Shown here: positions 52,800 to 62,721 of the stretch, piece by piece
How the letters are laid out: the number at the start of each line of letters is the position of its first letter
Position numbering within the stretch: position 1 is the first letter of the stretch
Assembly (NCBI RefSeq): GCF_028595265.1
Contig: NZ_JAQQXP010000002.1
Coordinates: 558,001-622,000 of the forward strand
Reading direction: 5' to 3'
Length of the DNA stretch: 64,000 bases
Source: Alteromonas gilva
Lineage (GTDB): Bacteria; Pseudomonadota; Gammaproteobacteria; Enterobacterales; Alteromonadaceae
Program-made: the position numbers and the translations under genes
The notes under the pieces: model-generated
Database searches by the model: none
What the model was told of the DNA's origin: nothing
The model's input: only the letters and a program-made list of their open reading frames with translations

Positions 52800-55031
52800 A
52801 TGTCTGCGGAATACGATAATGATGAGTTAGTTTTTTTAGATGAAGACAGCCATCAGGAATTAGAGCTTAAGCATACTAAACACTGGAATATCTTAATTGT
52901 CGACGACGATGAAGAAATTCACACTGTCACACGATTAGCCTTATCTGATCTGGAAGTCCACGACCGAAAATTGCAGTTTATTCACGCCTATTCCGGCGCC
53001 GAAGCTAAAGCCAAGCTTAGAGAGCATAATCGCGATATCGCCATGATATTGCTTGATGTCGTGATGGAAACTGACGACGCAGGTTTACAAGTGGTGCAGT
53101 ATCTGCGCGAAGAACTAAAGCTGCATGAGCCACGTATTATTTTACGCACAGGTCAACCAGGCTTTGCGCCAGAAGAGCAAGTTGTTAAAACCTACGACAT
53201 TAACGACTACAAGACCAAGACAGAATTAACCCGCGCCAAGCTATTAACATCGGTCATTGCGTCAATTCGTTCTTACCAGCAAATACTGACCATTAACCAA
53301 AGTCGGCTTGGCCTGCAAAAAATCATACGTTCCTCCGCTAATCTTCTTGAAGAGCATTCCGTTAAAGGGTTTTGTGAGGGAATTGTAACGCAAATAAGTT
53401 CGTTAATCGGGCTTGAGGCCGAGGGTATCGTCTGTGCCAGGGCGGGCTCTGTGCTCGACCGTGATGACAACGGAGTGTATGTGCTTGGCGCTGCCGGGAA
53501 CTACGCGCCTTTTATTAATGAACGTATAGAAAATTTGCACAATGCGTTAATTGTCGAAAACGTTGGTCGATGCCTGCGGTTAAAAAAGCATATTTTTGAA
53601 GCCGGTGTTTCTATTCTGTTTCTCAATAGCTCGGGGTTTGAAGCGGCAGTCTATTTAAATTTGCCTAACGAGATTAGCGAGCTTGACCGTGAGCTGCTGG
53701 AGGTATTCTTAAGCAGTATTTCGGTTGGCTACGAGAACGTCTATTTGTTTCACGAGTTGCGTAACGCGGCCTTTCGTGACTGGCTGACCAGATTGCCCAA
53801 TCGTAATGAGTTTATCAATTTTCTCGATCATTCAAAAAACTATCATACTCAGGATAAATTGTGCGCTGCACTCATCGATATTAATCAGTTTTCAGATATT
53901 AATGACGGGCTCGGCCAGGAAGCCGGTAACGAACTGCTTAAAGCGGTGGCGGTGCGCCTCAACGAATGTTTTGATATTGAGATTAAAAAGAGCCGTATTG
54001 CCGCTGATGTATTTGGCCTGTTCGGGCTGGCTAACGAGGTAAGCCCGCAAACGATTAACCAGGCATTTCAACAGCCCTTTAAGGCGGGTGACAATACAAT
54101 GCCTTTAAATGTCACCATAGGTCTGTGCGTTTTAGGTAACACGCCGGAGCCTGGTGTTGATATTCTCAGACGGACCAATATTGCGTTAAACCGTGCCAAG
54201 AAAACGCCAACCGCCAACTATGAGTATTTTGCGCCTGAAATTGAAGAGCAAACCACCTGGCGCTTACATATGATAAGGCGGTTGCGAACTGAATTTATGG
54301 CGCGCAATCTGGAATTATGGTTTCAGCCGCAGGTAGATTTATCCAGCGAAGCCGTCATCGGTATGGAAGGGCTGTTGCGCTGGCCCGATGGCAGTGGCGG
54401 GTATATTTCGCCAGCCGAATTTGTGCCATTGGCCGAATATTCAGGTCTGATCGTTGATATCGGTTACTGGGTGCTGGAAGAGTCATGCCGACGTTTAAAC
54501 GAACTGGCTAAAATGGGGTATCCCAATCTTCGGGTTGCTGTGAATGTCTCAATTCCCCAGTTCAGGGATCCCAACTTTGTACAAAGCATTAAGCAGCTCA
54601 TTACGCATTCCGGCATTAAGCCCGGTTTGCTAGAGCTGGAAATTACCGAAAGCATCGTGATGGATGAGCCACATATCGTTATAGACGCACTGACGGATCT
54701 GAAGAAATTTGGTGTCACTATTGCCATTGATGACTTTGGGACCGGGTTTTCGTCTATGAGTTATTTGCAAAAATTACCGCTGGATAGGCTCAAAGTAGAC
54801 CGTTCGTTTGTGGCTGAGATAAAGCCCGGGGAAACCGCGTTTATTGCTGAAACAATTGTCACACTCGGTAATAAGCTCGGCTTAATCACCATCGCTGAAG
54901 GCATTGAAAAACGAGAGCAGGCGAGCTTTATGATTAAACTTGGCTGTGACGAAGCGCAAGGTTATTTGTTTGGCCGTCCTATGCCTTTTAGCAGCCTTGT
55001 CGAATATCTGGCAAAACGCAAAAAAGGTTAA
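52800..55031 (+). CDS. Response regulator with REC, DUF3369, degenerate GGDEF and EAL domains
   Basis: A 743-residue protein: REC (about 30-150; phosphoacceptor in MILLDVVMETDDAG), DUF3369 (about 165-325), a GGDEF relic (about 330-470) where the signature reads AADVFGL, then EAL (about 490-740). The EAL domain keeps EGLLRW, EITESI, IDDFGTGFSS and KVDRSFV, so c-di-GMP hydrolysis is likely while synthesis is not. No histidine kinase adjoins it; the nearest is at 57166-59025. Paralogue of the protein at 59028-61286. No clear Shine-Dalgarno; the region just upstream is divergent from the TIGR03899-like gene. Confidence 0.93.
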   Translation: MSAEYDNDELVFLDEDSHQELELKHTKHWNILIVDDDEEIHTVTRLALSDLEVHDRKLQFIHAYSGAEAKAKLREHNRDIAMILLDVVMETDDAGLQVVQYLREELKLHEPRIILRTGQPGFAPEEQVVKTYDINDYKTKTELTRAKLLTSVIASIRSYQQILTINQSRLGLQKIIRSSANLLEEHSVKGFCEGIVTQISSLIGLEAEGIVCARAGSVLDRDDNGVYVLGAAGNYAPFINERIENLHNALIVENVGRCLRLKKHIFEAGVSILFLNSSGFEAAVYLNLPNEISELDRELLEVFLSSISVGYENVYLFHELRNAAFRDWLTRLPNRNEFINFLDHSKNYHTQDKLCAALIDINQFSDINDGLGQEAGNELLKAVAVRLNECFDIEIKKSRIAADVFGLFGLANEVSPQTINQAFQQPFKAGDNTMPLNVTIGLCVLGNTPEPGVDILRRTNIALNRAKKTPTANYEYFAPEIEEQTTWRLHMIRRLRTEFMARNLELWFQPQVDLSSEAVIGMEGLLRWPDGSGGYISPAEFVPLAEYSGLIVDIGYWVLEESCRRLNELAKMGYPNLRVAVNVSIPQFRDPNFVQSIKQLITHSGIKPGLLELEITESIVMDEPHIVIDALTDLKKFGVTIAIDDFGTGFSSMSYLQKLPLDRLKVDRSFVAEIKPGETAFIAETIVTLGNKLGLITIAEGIEKREQASFMIKLGCDEAQGYLFGRPMPFSSLVEYLAKRKKG

Positions 55032-55203
55032 CGCATTCCTCGGCACTTTCGTTTATACCTGGGGATAAAGTGTTGGATAGCGAAATATTTTTAGATATGA
55101 CATTGTGTGTAATATTACTGTAATAAAGCTATGATTGAGAATTTGCTAATTGGATGCATTTACAGTATAGTTACAACATCGTTAATAAAAGGAGATATTT
55201 CTC

Positions 55204-55509
55204 ATGCGTAAAGTAGTCTTAGCATCACTGATGTTCGTTGGAGCTAATCTGGCGCATGCTGACACTGGTAACGATAAAGCATTTTCTTGTATGGATACAA
55301 AGACATTCGAAATTAACAGCACGTGTATGGTTGATACTATTAGTAACAACATGCACTTTAAAGCCGCTCAACATGATATTGTTGAAACAGCCAATGCCAA
55401 TAGCAGCCAGAATGCGATGGCAACTATGACTTTTAATGTCGAAGAAATGACTATCGATATCGTTGCTCACCGCGATGCGTTACTAGTACGTAATACGCCA
55501 AAGCAATAG
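55204..55509 (+). CDS. Small secreted two-Cys protein, unknown function
   Basis: A 101-residue protein with a signal peptide ending AHA (residues 1-19). The mature 82 residues hold two Cys (FSCMDTK and STCMVD) that could form a disulfide. GGAG precedes the ATG at ten bases. It is closed by a terminator 27 bp after the stop. Not recognised. Confidence 0.75.
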   Translation: MRKVVLASLMFVGANLAHADTGNDKAFSCMDTKTFEINSTCMVDTISNNMHFKAAQHDIVETANANSSQNAMATMTFNVEEMTIDIVAHRDALLVRNTPKQ

Positions 55510-55536
55510 ACGTTGTCAGTAAAAGTCCAAATATAT

Positions 55537-55568
55537 AAAAACCGGAGTCATCTCCGGTTTTTTTGTTT
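55537..55568 (+). terminator. Strong terminator after the two-Cys protein gene
   Basis: AAAAACCGGAG and CTCCGGTTTTT pair over 11 bp around TCAT, then TTGTTTTTG. The stem is perfect. On the minus strand the A-run gives a matching T-run, so it may also help end sthA. Confidence 0.9.
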
Positions 55569-55659
55569 TTGTAGTACAACAATAAGCAAACGCCTGAGCG
55601 ACAGACCGGGCGTTGACTATACACTCCACAGTCTGCTGGCGCAGCCGAATTAGCTTTGT

Positions 55660-57087
55660 TTAGTCACTGAAAATACGATTTAACCCATTTAGCGCTGCAA
55701 CACGGTATGCTTCTGCCATTGTAGGGTAATTAAAGGTGGTGTTGATAAAGTACTCGATGGTGTTACCCCCCCCTTGTTGTTGCATAATCGCCTGACCGAT
55801 ATGAACAATCTCCGAGGCACGCTCACCAAAGCAGTGAATCCCCAGCACTTCTTTTGTCTCACGATGAAACAGAATCTTGAGGCTTCCCACCTGAGTAGAG
55901 GCAATTTGAGCCCGGGCAAGATGTTTAAACTGCGCACGGCCAACCTCATAAGGTACTTTCATCTGCGTCAACTCCTGCTCGTTTTTACCTACCGAACTGA
56001 TTTCCGGGATAGTGTAAATACCCGTGGGGATGTCTTCTACGAGTTGCGCGTTGGCGTTACCCTGCAGCATGGCTTCAGCGGCAAACCGCCCTTGATTGTA
56101 AGCGGCTGAGGCCAGACTTGGATAGCCGATAACATCGCCGATGGCATAAATGTTTTCAACCTCGGTCTGATAGTTTTCATTAACCTTTAGCTGTCCGCGT
56201 GAATCTGCTTTGAGGCCCACAGCGTTAAGATTGAGCATGTCGGTGTTACCGGTTCGGCCGTTAGCAAATAACAGGCAATCCGCTCGCATGCGCTTACCGG
56301 ACTCAAGGTTAAGTATAACCGAGTCTTCGCGCCCTTCTACGGAGCTGTAAGATTCGGTATGGCGAATAACCACACCGTTGTTCCACAGGTGGTAACTTAA
56401 TGCATCAGAGATTTCCGCATCCAAAAAAGACAACAGGCGATCGCGCATATTGACTAAGTCAACTTTAACGCCAAGGCCCCTGAAAATTGACGCGTACTCA
56501 GTACCAATAACACCAGCACCATAGATGATGATGGATTTTGGTTCGTGGTCGAGATTTAAAATGGTATCGGAGTTATAAATACGTGGATGACTAAAATCGA
56601 TGTCTTTCGGACAATACGGGCGCGAACCGGTTGCGATTGCGGTTTTTTCTGAGGTGATGATTTCTTTAGAGCCATCGTTACGGGTAATTTCTACAGTATG
56701 AGGATCGATAAAGCTCGCTTCACCATGGATGAGTGAAACGCGATTGCGATCATAAAAAGAAGAACGCAGCCGGGTTTGACTGCGGATAACGCCGCTGGCA
56801 TGTTTCATTATGTCAGAAAATGTCAGATTACGGGACACATGATTGTCGGCAAACAAAGGGGTTGTATTGTACTCAATGAGACGACTAACAGAGTGGCGCA
56901 GTGCTTTAGAAGGAATGGTTCCCCAATGCGTGCAACCGCCACCGACGGCTTTGTATTTTTCTATCACGGCAACGCGTTTACCGGCTTTTGCCAACTGCAT
57001 CGCTGCGCCTTCGCCGCCCGGGCCGGTGCCAATTACAATGGCATCAAACTGAAACTTTTGTTTAGCTGGTTTTTTCTTGGTTGTCAT
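55660..57087 (-). CDS. sthA: Soluble pyridine nucleotide transhydrogenase
   Basis: A 475-residue FAD protein of the lipoamide dehydrogenase family. IGTGPGGEGAAMQLA is the FAD site. GGGCTHWGTIPSKALRH is the SthA form, with a single Cys in place of the CxxxxC redox pair. IIYGAGVIGTEYASIF binds NAD(P), and NTTFNYPTMAEAYRVAALNG is the dimer interface. It balances NADPH and NADH in the cytoplasm. Length agrees with E. coli SthA (466). Monocistronic. Confidence 0.97.
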   Translation of the reverse strand: MTTKKKPAKQKFQFDAIVIGTGPGGEGAAMQLAKAGKRVAVIEKYKAVGGGCTHWGTIPSKALRHSVSRLIEYNTTPLFADNHVSRNLTFSDIMKHASGVIRSQTRLRSSFYDRNRVSLIHGEASFIDPHTVEITRNDGSKEIITSEKTAIATGSRPYCPKDIDFSHPRIYNSDTILNLDHEPKSIIIYGAGVIGTEYASIFRGLGVKVDLVNMRDRLLSFLDAEISDALSYHLWNNGVVIRHTESYSSVEGREDSVILNLESGKRMRADCLLFANGRTGNTDMLNLNAVGLKADSRGQLKVNENYQTEVENIYAIGDVIGYPSLASAAYNQGRFAAEAMLQGNANAQLVEDIPTGIYTIPEISSVGKNEQELTQMKVPYEVGRAQFKHLARAQIASTQVGSLKILFHRETKEVLGIHCFGERASEIVHIGQAIMQQQGGGNTIEYFINTTFNYPTMAEAYRVAALNGLNRIFSD

Positions 57088-57165
57088 AATCGTGTGCTGT
57101 TCAACTTGCGTTGGAATAATAAAATGAAATAGTCCAATTCATAGTAGCAAAAAATACTGATATGT

Positions 57166-59025
57166 TTAGCTATTTCTCAGATCAGCTGAGTCTGGTAACA
57201 GTATTTGTTGCTTAAAAAACAGCGTGAACTCTGCGCCGCCCAAGTGCGATTTTGTCACCTTAATATGGCCATCAAAGGCCTGCTCAATCCAGAGCTTCGC
57301 CATATGTAAACCGAGACCTATGTGGTGGTCGTCACGCCGGGTAGTAAAAAATGGGTCGAATATCTTGGGTATCAATGTGTTCTCGATACCTTTGCCGTTA
57401 TCGCCAATGATCACCACGATATCGTCGTTGCGCGCAGCGCAATCAACCTCGATAGTGGCGTTGGCCGTTTTATCAAAAGCATGTTCCAGGGCGTTGATGA
57501 TAATAATTTGGACGATTTGGCTGAAGGCACCTGGAAAGCCACACAGTTTTACCGGTGTTTTACACAGATTGGTGATGTCAGCGTTGTGCTTTTTAAAGAT
57601 ACTCTTCATCGACTGCAATAAATCAGTGATTTGTTCACACGCATCAAAAGTACACAGCTCATCGTTTGCGCGCTTGAAGGTCAATGTTTTGAAGGTGGAG
57701 ATTAAATCTATCGCTCGTTGATTGTTTTTAAGCGCCTGCGCCATGGTTAGTTGTGAATCAGTTAAGTAATCGTCAAATGCCGTTTTAGTGAGCCCGGCGT
57801 GTTTTTGCTCGATGAGTCTTTTTAGCAATATTTCCTGATTAGACAACGCCAGTTTAGTGGCGCCCACCGGCGTATTGAGTTCATGGGCCAGACCGGCAAC
57901 CATAACGCTTAGTGATGACAGTTTTCTTGATTCTGCCAATTCACCGATGAGTGTTGTTTGTTGCGCGAGGCTACTGCGTAGTTTATCGCGCTGCAGCTGC
58001 AGGGCTTTATTCAGGTTTTTAAGTGATACCGTATAGCGCACGTACAGCAGCAATACGGCGACCCCAACTAAGCCAACCGACAGGGCAGTCATCAGAGCTG
58101 TCATTTTGGCTCGTTGACGATATTCTACTAGCAGCGCTTCGGGGGTTCTGGCGACAATGTATATCGGCTGCAGTCCATTGTCCCCAGTGTAGGGTGACGG
58201 TAAGGTTAGCGCAGTATAGATACGGTTGCCGAGTACGTTACCTAATAACTCTTGATGTTGGGACAACCGTGCCCAAAGTGCGGGTTCATCGGCAGCGATA
58301 CCGGCTCCCGTTAAACCCAGATCGGGGTGCCAGAGCCGGTCTGGATCCGGATGTACAATCCATCGATTAGTGCCAGCAGCGATCAGTAAATTGCTGTTAT
58401 CCTCATTGAGTGCGGTTAAATTTGCCACTAACGAGCGCAGATCAAAATTAATGACTAACAGCCCCCGGCCGAGTTCTGCTTGCTCAGCCAGCATCACCGC
58501 GCGTAATGTCGGCTGGTGTGGAAGCTGGACCAGTCCATTTTCAATGTTGAGATCAATCTGCGAAATAAAGACCTCGTCGGGGCGCAAATTGAGCCCTTCT
58601 TTAACGTAGTAGCGATTCCATTTGTTTTGCAACTGGGTAGGTTGGACACTAATAAGCTCGCCGGTGTGGCGTTGATCAATTCGTATTTTTTCGTTGCCAG
58701 ACATGCCAATCCAGCGTACCTGAAGAATGTCGGGATACACTTCAAACATGGTCACAAAGGCTTGTTCAATATTTTGTGGGGAAGGGTTAATTAAGCCAAG
58801 TTCGTGCTTAAACAGTTTTATTAACGTGCCAACTAAACTGAGCTTGCGGTTAATTAAAAGTGCGGCCTGATTGGTTTGACTGTTTTGTATTGTTCCCAGT
58901 TCCCGCTTTACTTGCGCGATATCATCACTATAAATAAACCGGTACGTTGATACGCAGACAAACAATGTGAACAGCAACCACAACCCTCTCCACAATTCAG
59001 TCAGTCCCGACAATTTAAAGCGCAT
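57166..59025 (-). CDS. Sensor histidine kinase with periplasmic sensor domain
   Basis: A 619-residue membrane protein: TM1 (about 12-31), a periplasmic Cache-like sensor (about 32-300), TM2 (about 308-330), a coiled-coil linker, then the HisKA-type H-box AGLAHELNTPVGATK, N-box (INALEHAFDK), and catalytic motifs GDNGKGI and FFTTRRDDHHIGLGL. It should phosphorylate the EAL-type regulator immediately upstream (2-nt gap), giving a c-di-GMP signalling pair. The sensor input is unknown. AGT AGT GAT TAA TC ATG spacing shows the coupling. Confidence 0.92.
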   Translation of the reverse strand: MRFKLSGLTELWRGLWLLFTLFVCVSTYRFIYSDDIAQVKRELGTIQNSQTNQAALLINRKLSLVGTLIKLFKHELGLINPSPQNIEQAFVTMFEVYPDILQVRWIGMSGNEKIRIDQRHTGELISVQPTQLQNKWNRYYVKEGLNLRPDEVFISQIDLNIENGLVQLPHQPTLRAVMLAEQAELGRGLLVINFDLRSLVANLTALNEDNSNLLIAAGTNRWIVHPDPDRLWHPDLGLTGAGIAADEPALWARLSQHQELLGNVLGNRIYTALTLPSPYTGDNGLQPIYIVARTPEALLVEYRQRAKMTALMTALSVGLVGVAVLLLYVRYTVSLKNLNKALQLQRDKLRSSLAQQTTLIGELAESRKLSSLSVMVAGLAHELNTPVGATKLALSNQEILLKRLIEQKHAGLTKTAFDDYLTDSQLTMAQALKNNQRAIDLISTFKTLTFKRANDELCTFDACEQITDLLQSMKSIFKKHNADITNLCKTPVKLCGFPGAFSQIVQIIIINALEHAFDKTANATIEVDCAARNDDIVVIIGDNGKGIENTLIPKIFDPFFTTRRDDHHIGLGLHMAKLWIEQAFDGHIKVTKSHLGGAEFTLFFKQQILLPDSADLRNS

Positions 59026-59027
59026 GA

Positions 59028-61286
59028 TTAATCACTACTGGAACGGCCCTGCTCTGACTGTGACCCTAACCAAATCAGCGCATCTTCCACCGGCATGGGC
59101 CGCGCAAATAAGTAGCCTTGCGCAATTTCATATTTATTATCAATAAGTAACTGGCGTTGTTGCTCTGTTTCCACGCCTTCGGCAACCATATTAAATTTAA
59201 ATCGTTCTGCCAGTTTGCTAATCATTTGAACAATATGTATCGCGTTACCGTTTTGCTTGGCCGATAAGTCACGTACAAATTTCTGGTCGACCTTAATGGT
59301 CGTGGCGGCCAGTTCCGTTAGTTGCGATAAAGAAGAATAGCCGGTACCAAAATCATCGATACTCACTCCAACGCCTTTATCAATGAGGCTGCGTAGTATG
59401 GGGTTAATGACGGAGTAATCCTGGGTGGATTGACTCTCGGTTACTTCAATGTCCAACATTTCGGGGGGGATACTTTGATTGTCGATGACACGATGTATGG
59501 CATTAAAAATCACTGCACTGGTAATATCACTGTTGGCTAAATTAAAGGAGATTGGCAGACAGTAGCCAGCCCCCATTAGCCGTTGAATCGCGGCGATAGT
59601 TTGATGCAGAACCAGCTCGGCAATCTCCAGACTCAGCCCGGATGCCTCGGCAATAGGAATAAACTCATTGGGGGGACACAACTCACCATTGAGAGTACGC
59701 CAACGTAGCAGCGCTTCAAAACCTACAGGTTCACCGGTCGTTAATTTAACCTTGGGTTGCAACACCATAAAAAAGCCATCTTTGGCGATTAGCGCTTGTT
59801 TTAGCTCGGATAAAATTTGCGTTCGCTTGACCAGGCGCTGCATCATCGCATCGTCAAATTTAACGACGAGTTCACCGTTAAGTTTAGCTTTATTTAATGC
59901 CTGATTGGCCAGTACCAATACCTGATTGAGATTGTGCGCAGAGACATCCGAAAAGTCGAGCAGGCCAATTTGAGATTGCAGTTGTATATCTAGGTAATCC
60001 ATCTTAATCGGCTCAGCGCGAAACGCCTCAAGGTCGGTAATTGGCGGCTGATGCCCGGTTTTAAATACCAACGCTATAGTCTCCTGGTCCCAAACCGCCG
60101 ACAGATAATGTTCGGGAAAGTGTGTTTCTACCGCGTCACTGAACGCTTTGAGTATGGTGGTGGCGTATGTATGACCCAGTACCATTTCTGTGCTTTCGTA
60201 ATTAAGCAGTCTGAACAGCACCAGCGTTGTTTGGCTGCGACAACCTGTTGTTTGCTGGTTGAGCTCTCTGACCAACCAATTACGGTTATGCATACCTGTT
60301 GCGCTGTCCAGATAAGCCAGTTCGCTCAATCGGCTCATCAACGCCTGATTGACAAAACCACTGCTGATATTTTCAGAAAATACCTGTAGTAGCTTTAGGT
60401 GACTGGTATCAAGGTTCAATGGTGAGTCGACATACATCAGGTACTGCTGGCCATCGTATTCACTGGTATCGAAATACAGTATCGAAAAGTTACCATCGAA
60501 AGCGTGTTGTTGGTTTTGCCAGGCACTGTAAATGGCCTTTTTCACCCTCCGTTGATGCTGGGTTGTAAATAATTTAAAGAGGTGCTCAAGTCTGGCTTCA
60601 ATTAAAGATTTAAAATGTTTGCTGGCAGCCACGATGGGGGCCATCTCAACGCTATCGGATTTTGACTTAACGATACAGGCGATACCGCCAGAGTTGGGTA
60701 TGTTAATAACCCGGGTAATTGCTTCGAGAACTGTGTTGGCAAATTCTTTAGTGTTTTGCTTGGGGGTTAATGATCGGGATGCATCAACAATCATTTGCAA
60801 GCCACGCTTTGCTACCTGCAGTTGATACGAAGTTTGCCAGGTGCGCAGGTTACTTATCACCACGCTTTTTAGTCTGTCAGCGTGCAGATCTGTCTTATTC
60901 CAGTATTCGGCAATGTCGTACTCATGGATAGCTTCGTTACGGGGCATCACGCCAGGCTGGCCGGTAAGCATCACAATGCGTATTATGCTATTGCCAATAA
61001 CATTGCGTATGGTCTCAATGAGAAACAACCCGGCATCGTCGGTTTCCATTACCACATCAAGTAGTATCAGGCTGATATCGTCTCGTGCAGAGAGTATGCT
61101 AGCAGCCGCTGCCGCCGAGTTAGCTTTAAGCAACTCTATGCCGCGTTCCTGATATTGTAAGTCTTGTAACGCCAGCCCCAACACGTCCTGGTACGCGCTA
61201 TCATCTTCAACACTCAGTACTTTCCAACTATCCAGCCTGGTCGAAGATAGGTCCTCAGGTTCACTAAATTCAAACAGTTCGCTCAT
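59028..61286 (-). CDS. Response regulator with REC, DUF3369, degenerate GGDEF and EAL domains (operon with kinase)
   Basis: A 752-residue protein starting at ATG 61286 with AAGGAAA before it. REC has LILLDVVMETDDAG; DUF3369 follows. The GGDEF site is lost (YLSAVWDQETIAL). The EAL domain has FEALLRW, EVTESQS, IDDFGTGYSS and KVDQKFV, so phosphodiesterase activity is likely. It shares the same domain order and the METDDAG loop with the regulator at 52800, a clear paralogue. It precedes the kinase gene by 2 nt. Confidence 0.93.
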   Translation of the reverse strand: MSELFEFSEPEDLSSTRLDSWKVLSVEDDSAYQDVLGLALQDLQYQERGIELLKANSAAAAASILSARDDISLILLDVVMETDDAGLFLIETIRNVIGNSIIRIVMLTGQPGVMPRNEAIHEYDIAEYWNKTDLHADRLKSVVISNLRTWQTSYQLQVAKRGLQMIVDASRSLTPKQNTKEFANTVLEAITRVINIPNSGGIACIVKSKSDSVEMAPIVAASKHFKSLIEARLEHLFKLFTTQHQRRVKKAIYSAWQNQQHAFDGNFSILYFDTSEYDGQQYLMYVDSPLNLDTSHLKLLQVFSENISSGFVNQALMSRLSELAYLDSATGMHNRNWLVRELNQQTTGCRSQTTLVLFRLLNYESTEMVLGHTYATTILKAFSDAVETHFPEHYLSAVWDQETIALVFKTGHQPPITDLEAFRAEPIKMDYLDIQLQSQIGLLDFSDVSAHNLNQVLVLANQALNKAKLNGELVVKFDDAMMQRLVKRTQILSELKQALIAKDGFFMVLQPKVKLTTGEPVGFEALLRWRTLNGELCPPNEFIPIAEASGLSLEIAELVLHQTIAAIQRLMGAGYCLPISFNLANSDITSAVIFNAIHRVIDNQSIPPEMLDIEVTESQSTQDYSVINPILRSLIDKGVGVSIDDFGTGYSSLSQLTELAATTIKVDQKFVRDLSAKQNGNAIHIVQMISKLAERFKFNMVAEGVETEQQRQLLIDNKYEIAQGYLFARPMPVEDALIWLGSQSEQGRSSSD

Positions 61287-61451
61287 CCCATTTCCTTTAC
61301 GTCGAAACAACAACGATACTTGTACTGAAAATTCAAACGAATGTACTTTTTGCTACGTACCCAATGCGTCTTTTTACGTATGTTAAGTGTTGTCTAATAT
61401 TGCAGATTTGCAAGGGAGTGGAGAGATTTATAGTGCGCTAAAAGTGTAAAG

Positions 61452-61482
61452 GCGCGGCAAACTAAACAGACATTTGCCGCGC
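61452..61482 (-). terminator. Hairpin downstream of the desaturase gene
   Basis: GCGCGGCAAA and TTTGCCGCGC pair perfectly over 10 bp around an 11-nt loop. The minus-strand tail is CTTTACACTTTT, only moderately T-rich. It is 7 bp after the desaturase stop. Confidence 0.7.
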
Positions 61483-61488
61483 TGCAAT

Positions 61489-62616
61489 CTAGCTGAAGGA
61501 AAACTCCAGTTGGCTGAGTTTGAGCCACTTTTCTTTCTGTAGTAAGAGTGACTGCTTTAGCTCTTTATATTTAAAATCGAGCTCCAGTCGGTCTATGCTT
61601 CGAATCAAATGCGCCTTTCGCAAGGTCATGATGCGTTTTTTGGTTGTGTAATAGTCATTCATCTTTTGCATCAGCACATCGTACTCTTTATGCAAAGTCT
61701 GCATGATCTCTTCACCATTTGGCAGCATCGACACTTTCTCGCTGGCGTATTTTAACTGCATCGCCAGACGGGCTTTCTCAATACGCTCTTCCGGGCAGGT
61801 ACGCAGATTTTTAGTTAATCCAACAAAAGATAAACTTTTGATGAGCCATTTAGTTGGATCGTACTGATACCACTTAATGCCATTGCGGTAATCGTATTCA
61901 AAGATATGGTGGTAGTTGTGATAGCCCTCACCAAAGGTAAACAACGCAATAATACCGTTATCGCGGGCAGAATTGGTATCGGTGTAAGGACGGCTTCCCC
62001 AGTAATGGGCCAGTGAGTTAATAAAAAATGTCACATGATGAACCATAACCAGACGGAAAACCCCAGCCAGCAGTATCATGCTTAATACGTCACTGTTTAT
62101 CCAGCCAAGCAGCGCAGTAATACCAAAATTTGAGGCCAACACAATAGCCAGGTAATGCTTGTGTTGCCACATGACTACTTTGTCTTTAAGCAGGTCTTTA
62201 CAGTTACTGTAATCATCGTAACTCTCTGCCTGATATTCACGCAGCATCCAGCCAATATGGGAAAACCAAAAGCCCTTTTTAGCCGAATAGGGGTCTTTGT
62301 CGTTAACATCCACATGCCGGTGGTGGACACGATGGTCTGAACACCAGTGCAGTATACTGTTTTGCAGCGCCATGGCGCCGCCTATCGCGAGTACTACCTT
62401 AACGACCGGATGGGCATCATAGGTTTTATGGGCCCACAAACGGTGGTAGCCAGCGGTAATAGACATCCCGGTGGCAAAAAATAATACAACGGTGGTCACA
62501 ATTTCGGTGGTGTCAAATCCGTATGAAAAGGCCCATAAAGGCGCGCCTACAAAGGCGATTAGTCCGGTCACCACAAAGACCAGCACGTTAGTCATAATTA
62601 AACGCGGCTTGTTCAT
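61489..62616 (-). CDS. Acyl-CoA delta-9 fatty acid desaturase
   Basis: A 375-residue integral membrane desaturase with the three His boxes: HRLWAH, HRVHHRH (preceded by WCSD) and EGYHNYHHIFEYDYRNG. They bind the di-iron centre that makes the delta-9 double bond in acyl-CoA or phospholipid acyl chains. Four membrane helices frame the boxes. The last 70 residues are an extra charged helical tail. It is divergent from fabR and has a FabR operator 12 bp before its start. GAGAG precedes the ATG. Homologous to the DesB/DesC group of Pseudomonas and relatives. Confidence 0.93.
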   Translation of the reverse strand: MNKPRLIMTNVLVFVVTGLIAFVGAPLWAFSYGFDTTEIVTTVVLFFATGMSITAGYHRLWAHKTYDAHPVVKVVLAIGGAMALQNSILHWCSDHRVHHRHVDVNDKDPYSAKKGFWFSHIGWMLREYQAESYDDYSNCKDLLKDKVVMWQHKHYLAIVLASNFGITALLGWINSDVLSMILLAGVFRLVMVHHVTFFINSLAHYWGSRPYTDTNSARDNGIIALFTFGEGYHNYHHIFEYDYRNGIKWYQYDPTKWLIKSLSFVGLTKNLRTCPEERIEKARLAMQLKYASEKVSMLPNGEEIMQTLHKEYDVLMQKMNDYYTTKKRIMTLRKAHLIRSIDRLELDFKYKELKQSLLLQKEKWLKLSQLEFSFS

Positions 62617-62627
62617 AATTCACTCTC

Positions 62628-62645
62628 AGCTTACAAGTGTACGCT
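62628..62645. promoter_or_regulatory. FabR operator
   Basis: AGCTTACAAGTGTACGCT is an 18-bp dyad of the AGCkTACA-N2-TGTACGCT form, very like the FabR site of E. coli fabA/fabB and the DesT site. It lies between the divergent desaturase and fabR genes and abuts the desaturase -10, so binding would block transcription. Confidence 0.85.
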
Positions 62646-62674
62646 AATTTAGCTTTAAAAGAGGTGTTTCGCAA
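62646..62674 (-). promoter_or_regulatory. Desaturase promoter
   Basis: On the minus strand TTGCGA (62674-62669) and TAAATT (62651-62646) are spaced by exactly 17 bp, a fair sigma-70 promoter. The FabR dyad starts directly after the -10, so it covers the transcription start. Confidence 0.65.
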
Positions 62675-62721
62675 GGTAAATACCGTTAATATTAGCCTTA
62701 AGAATGAGGAGGAGGTGCTCG

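Noticed and set aside
57224..57721. 165-residue plus-strand reading frame
   Set aside because: It lies wholly antisense to the well-supported histidine kinase gene, shows no recognisable domain and no ribosome-binding site.
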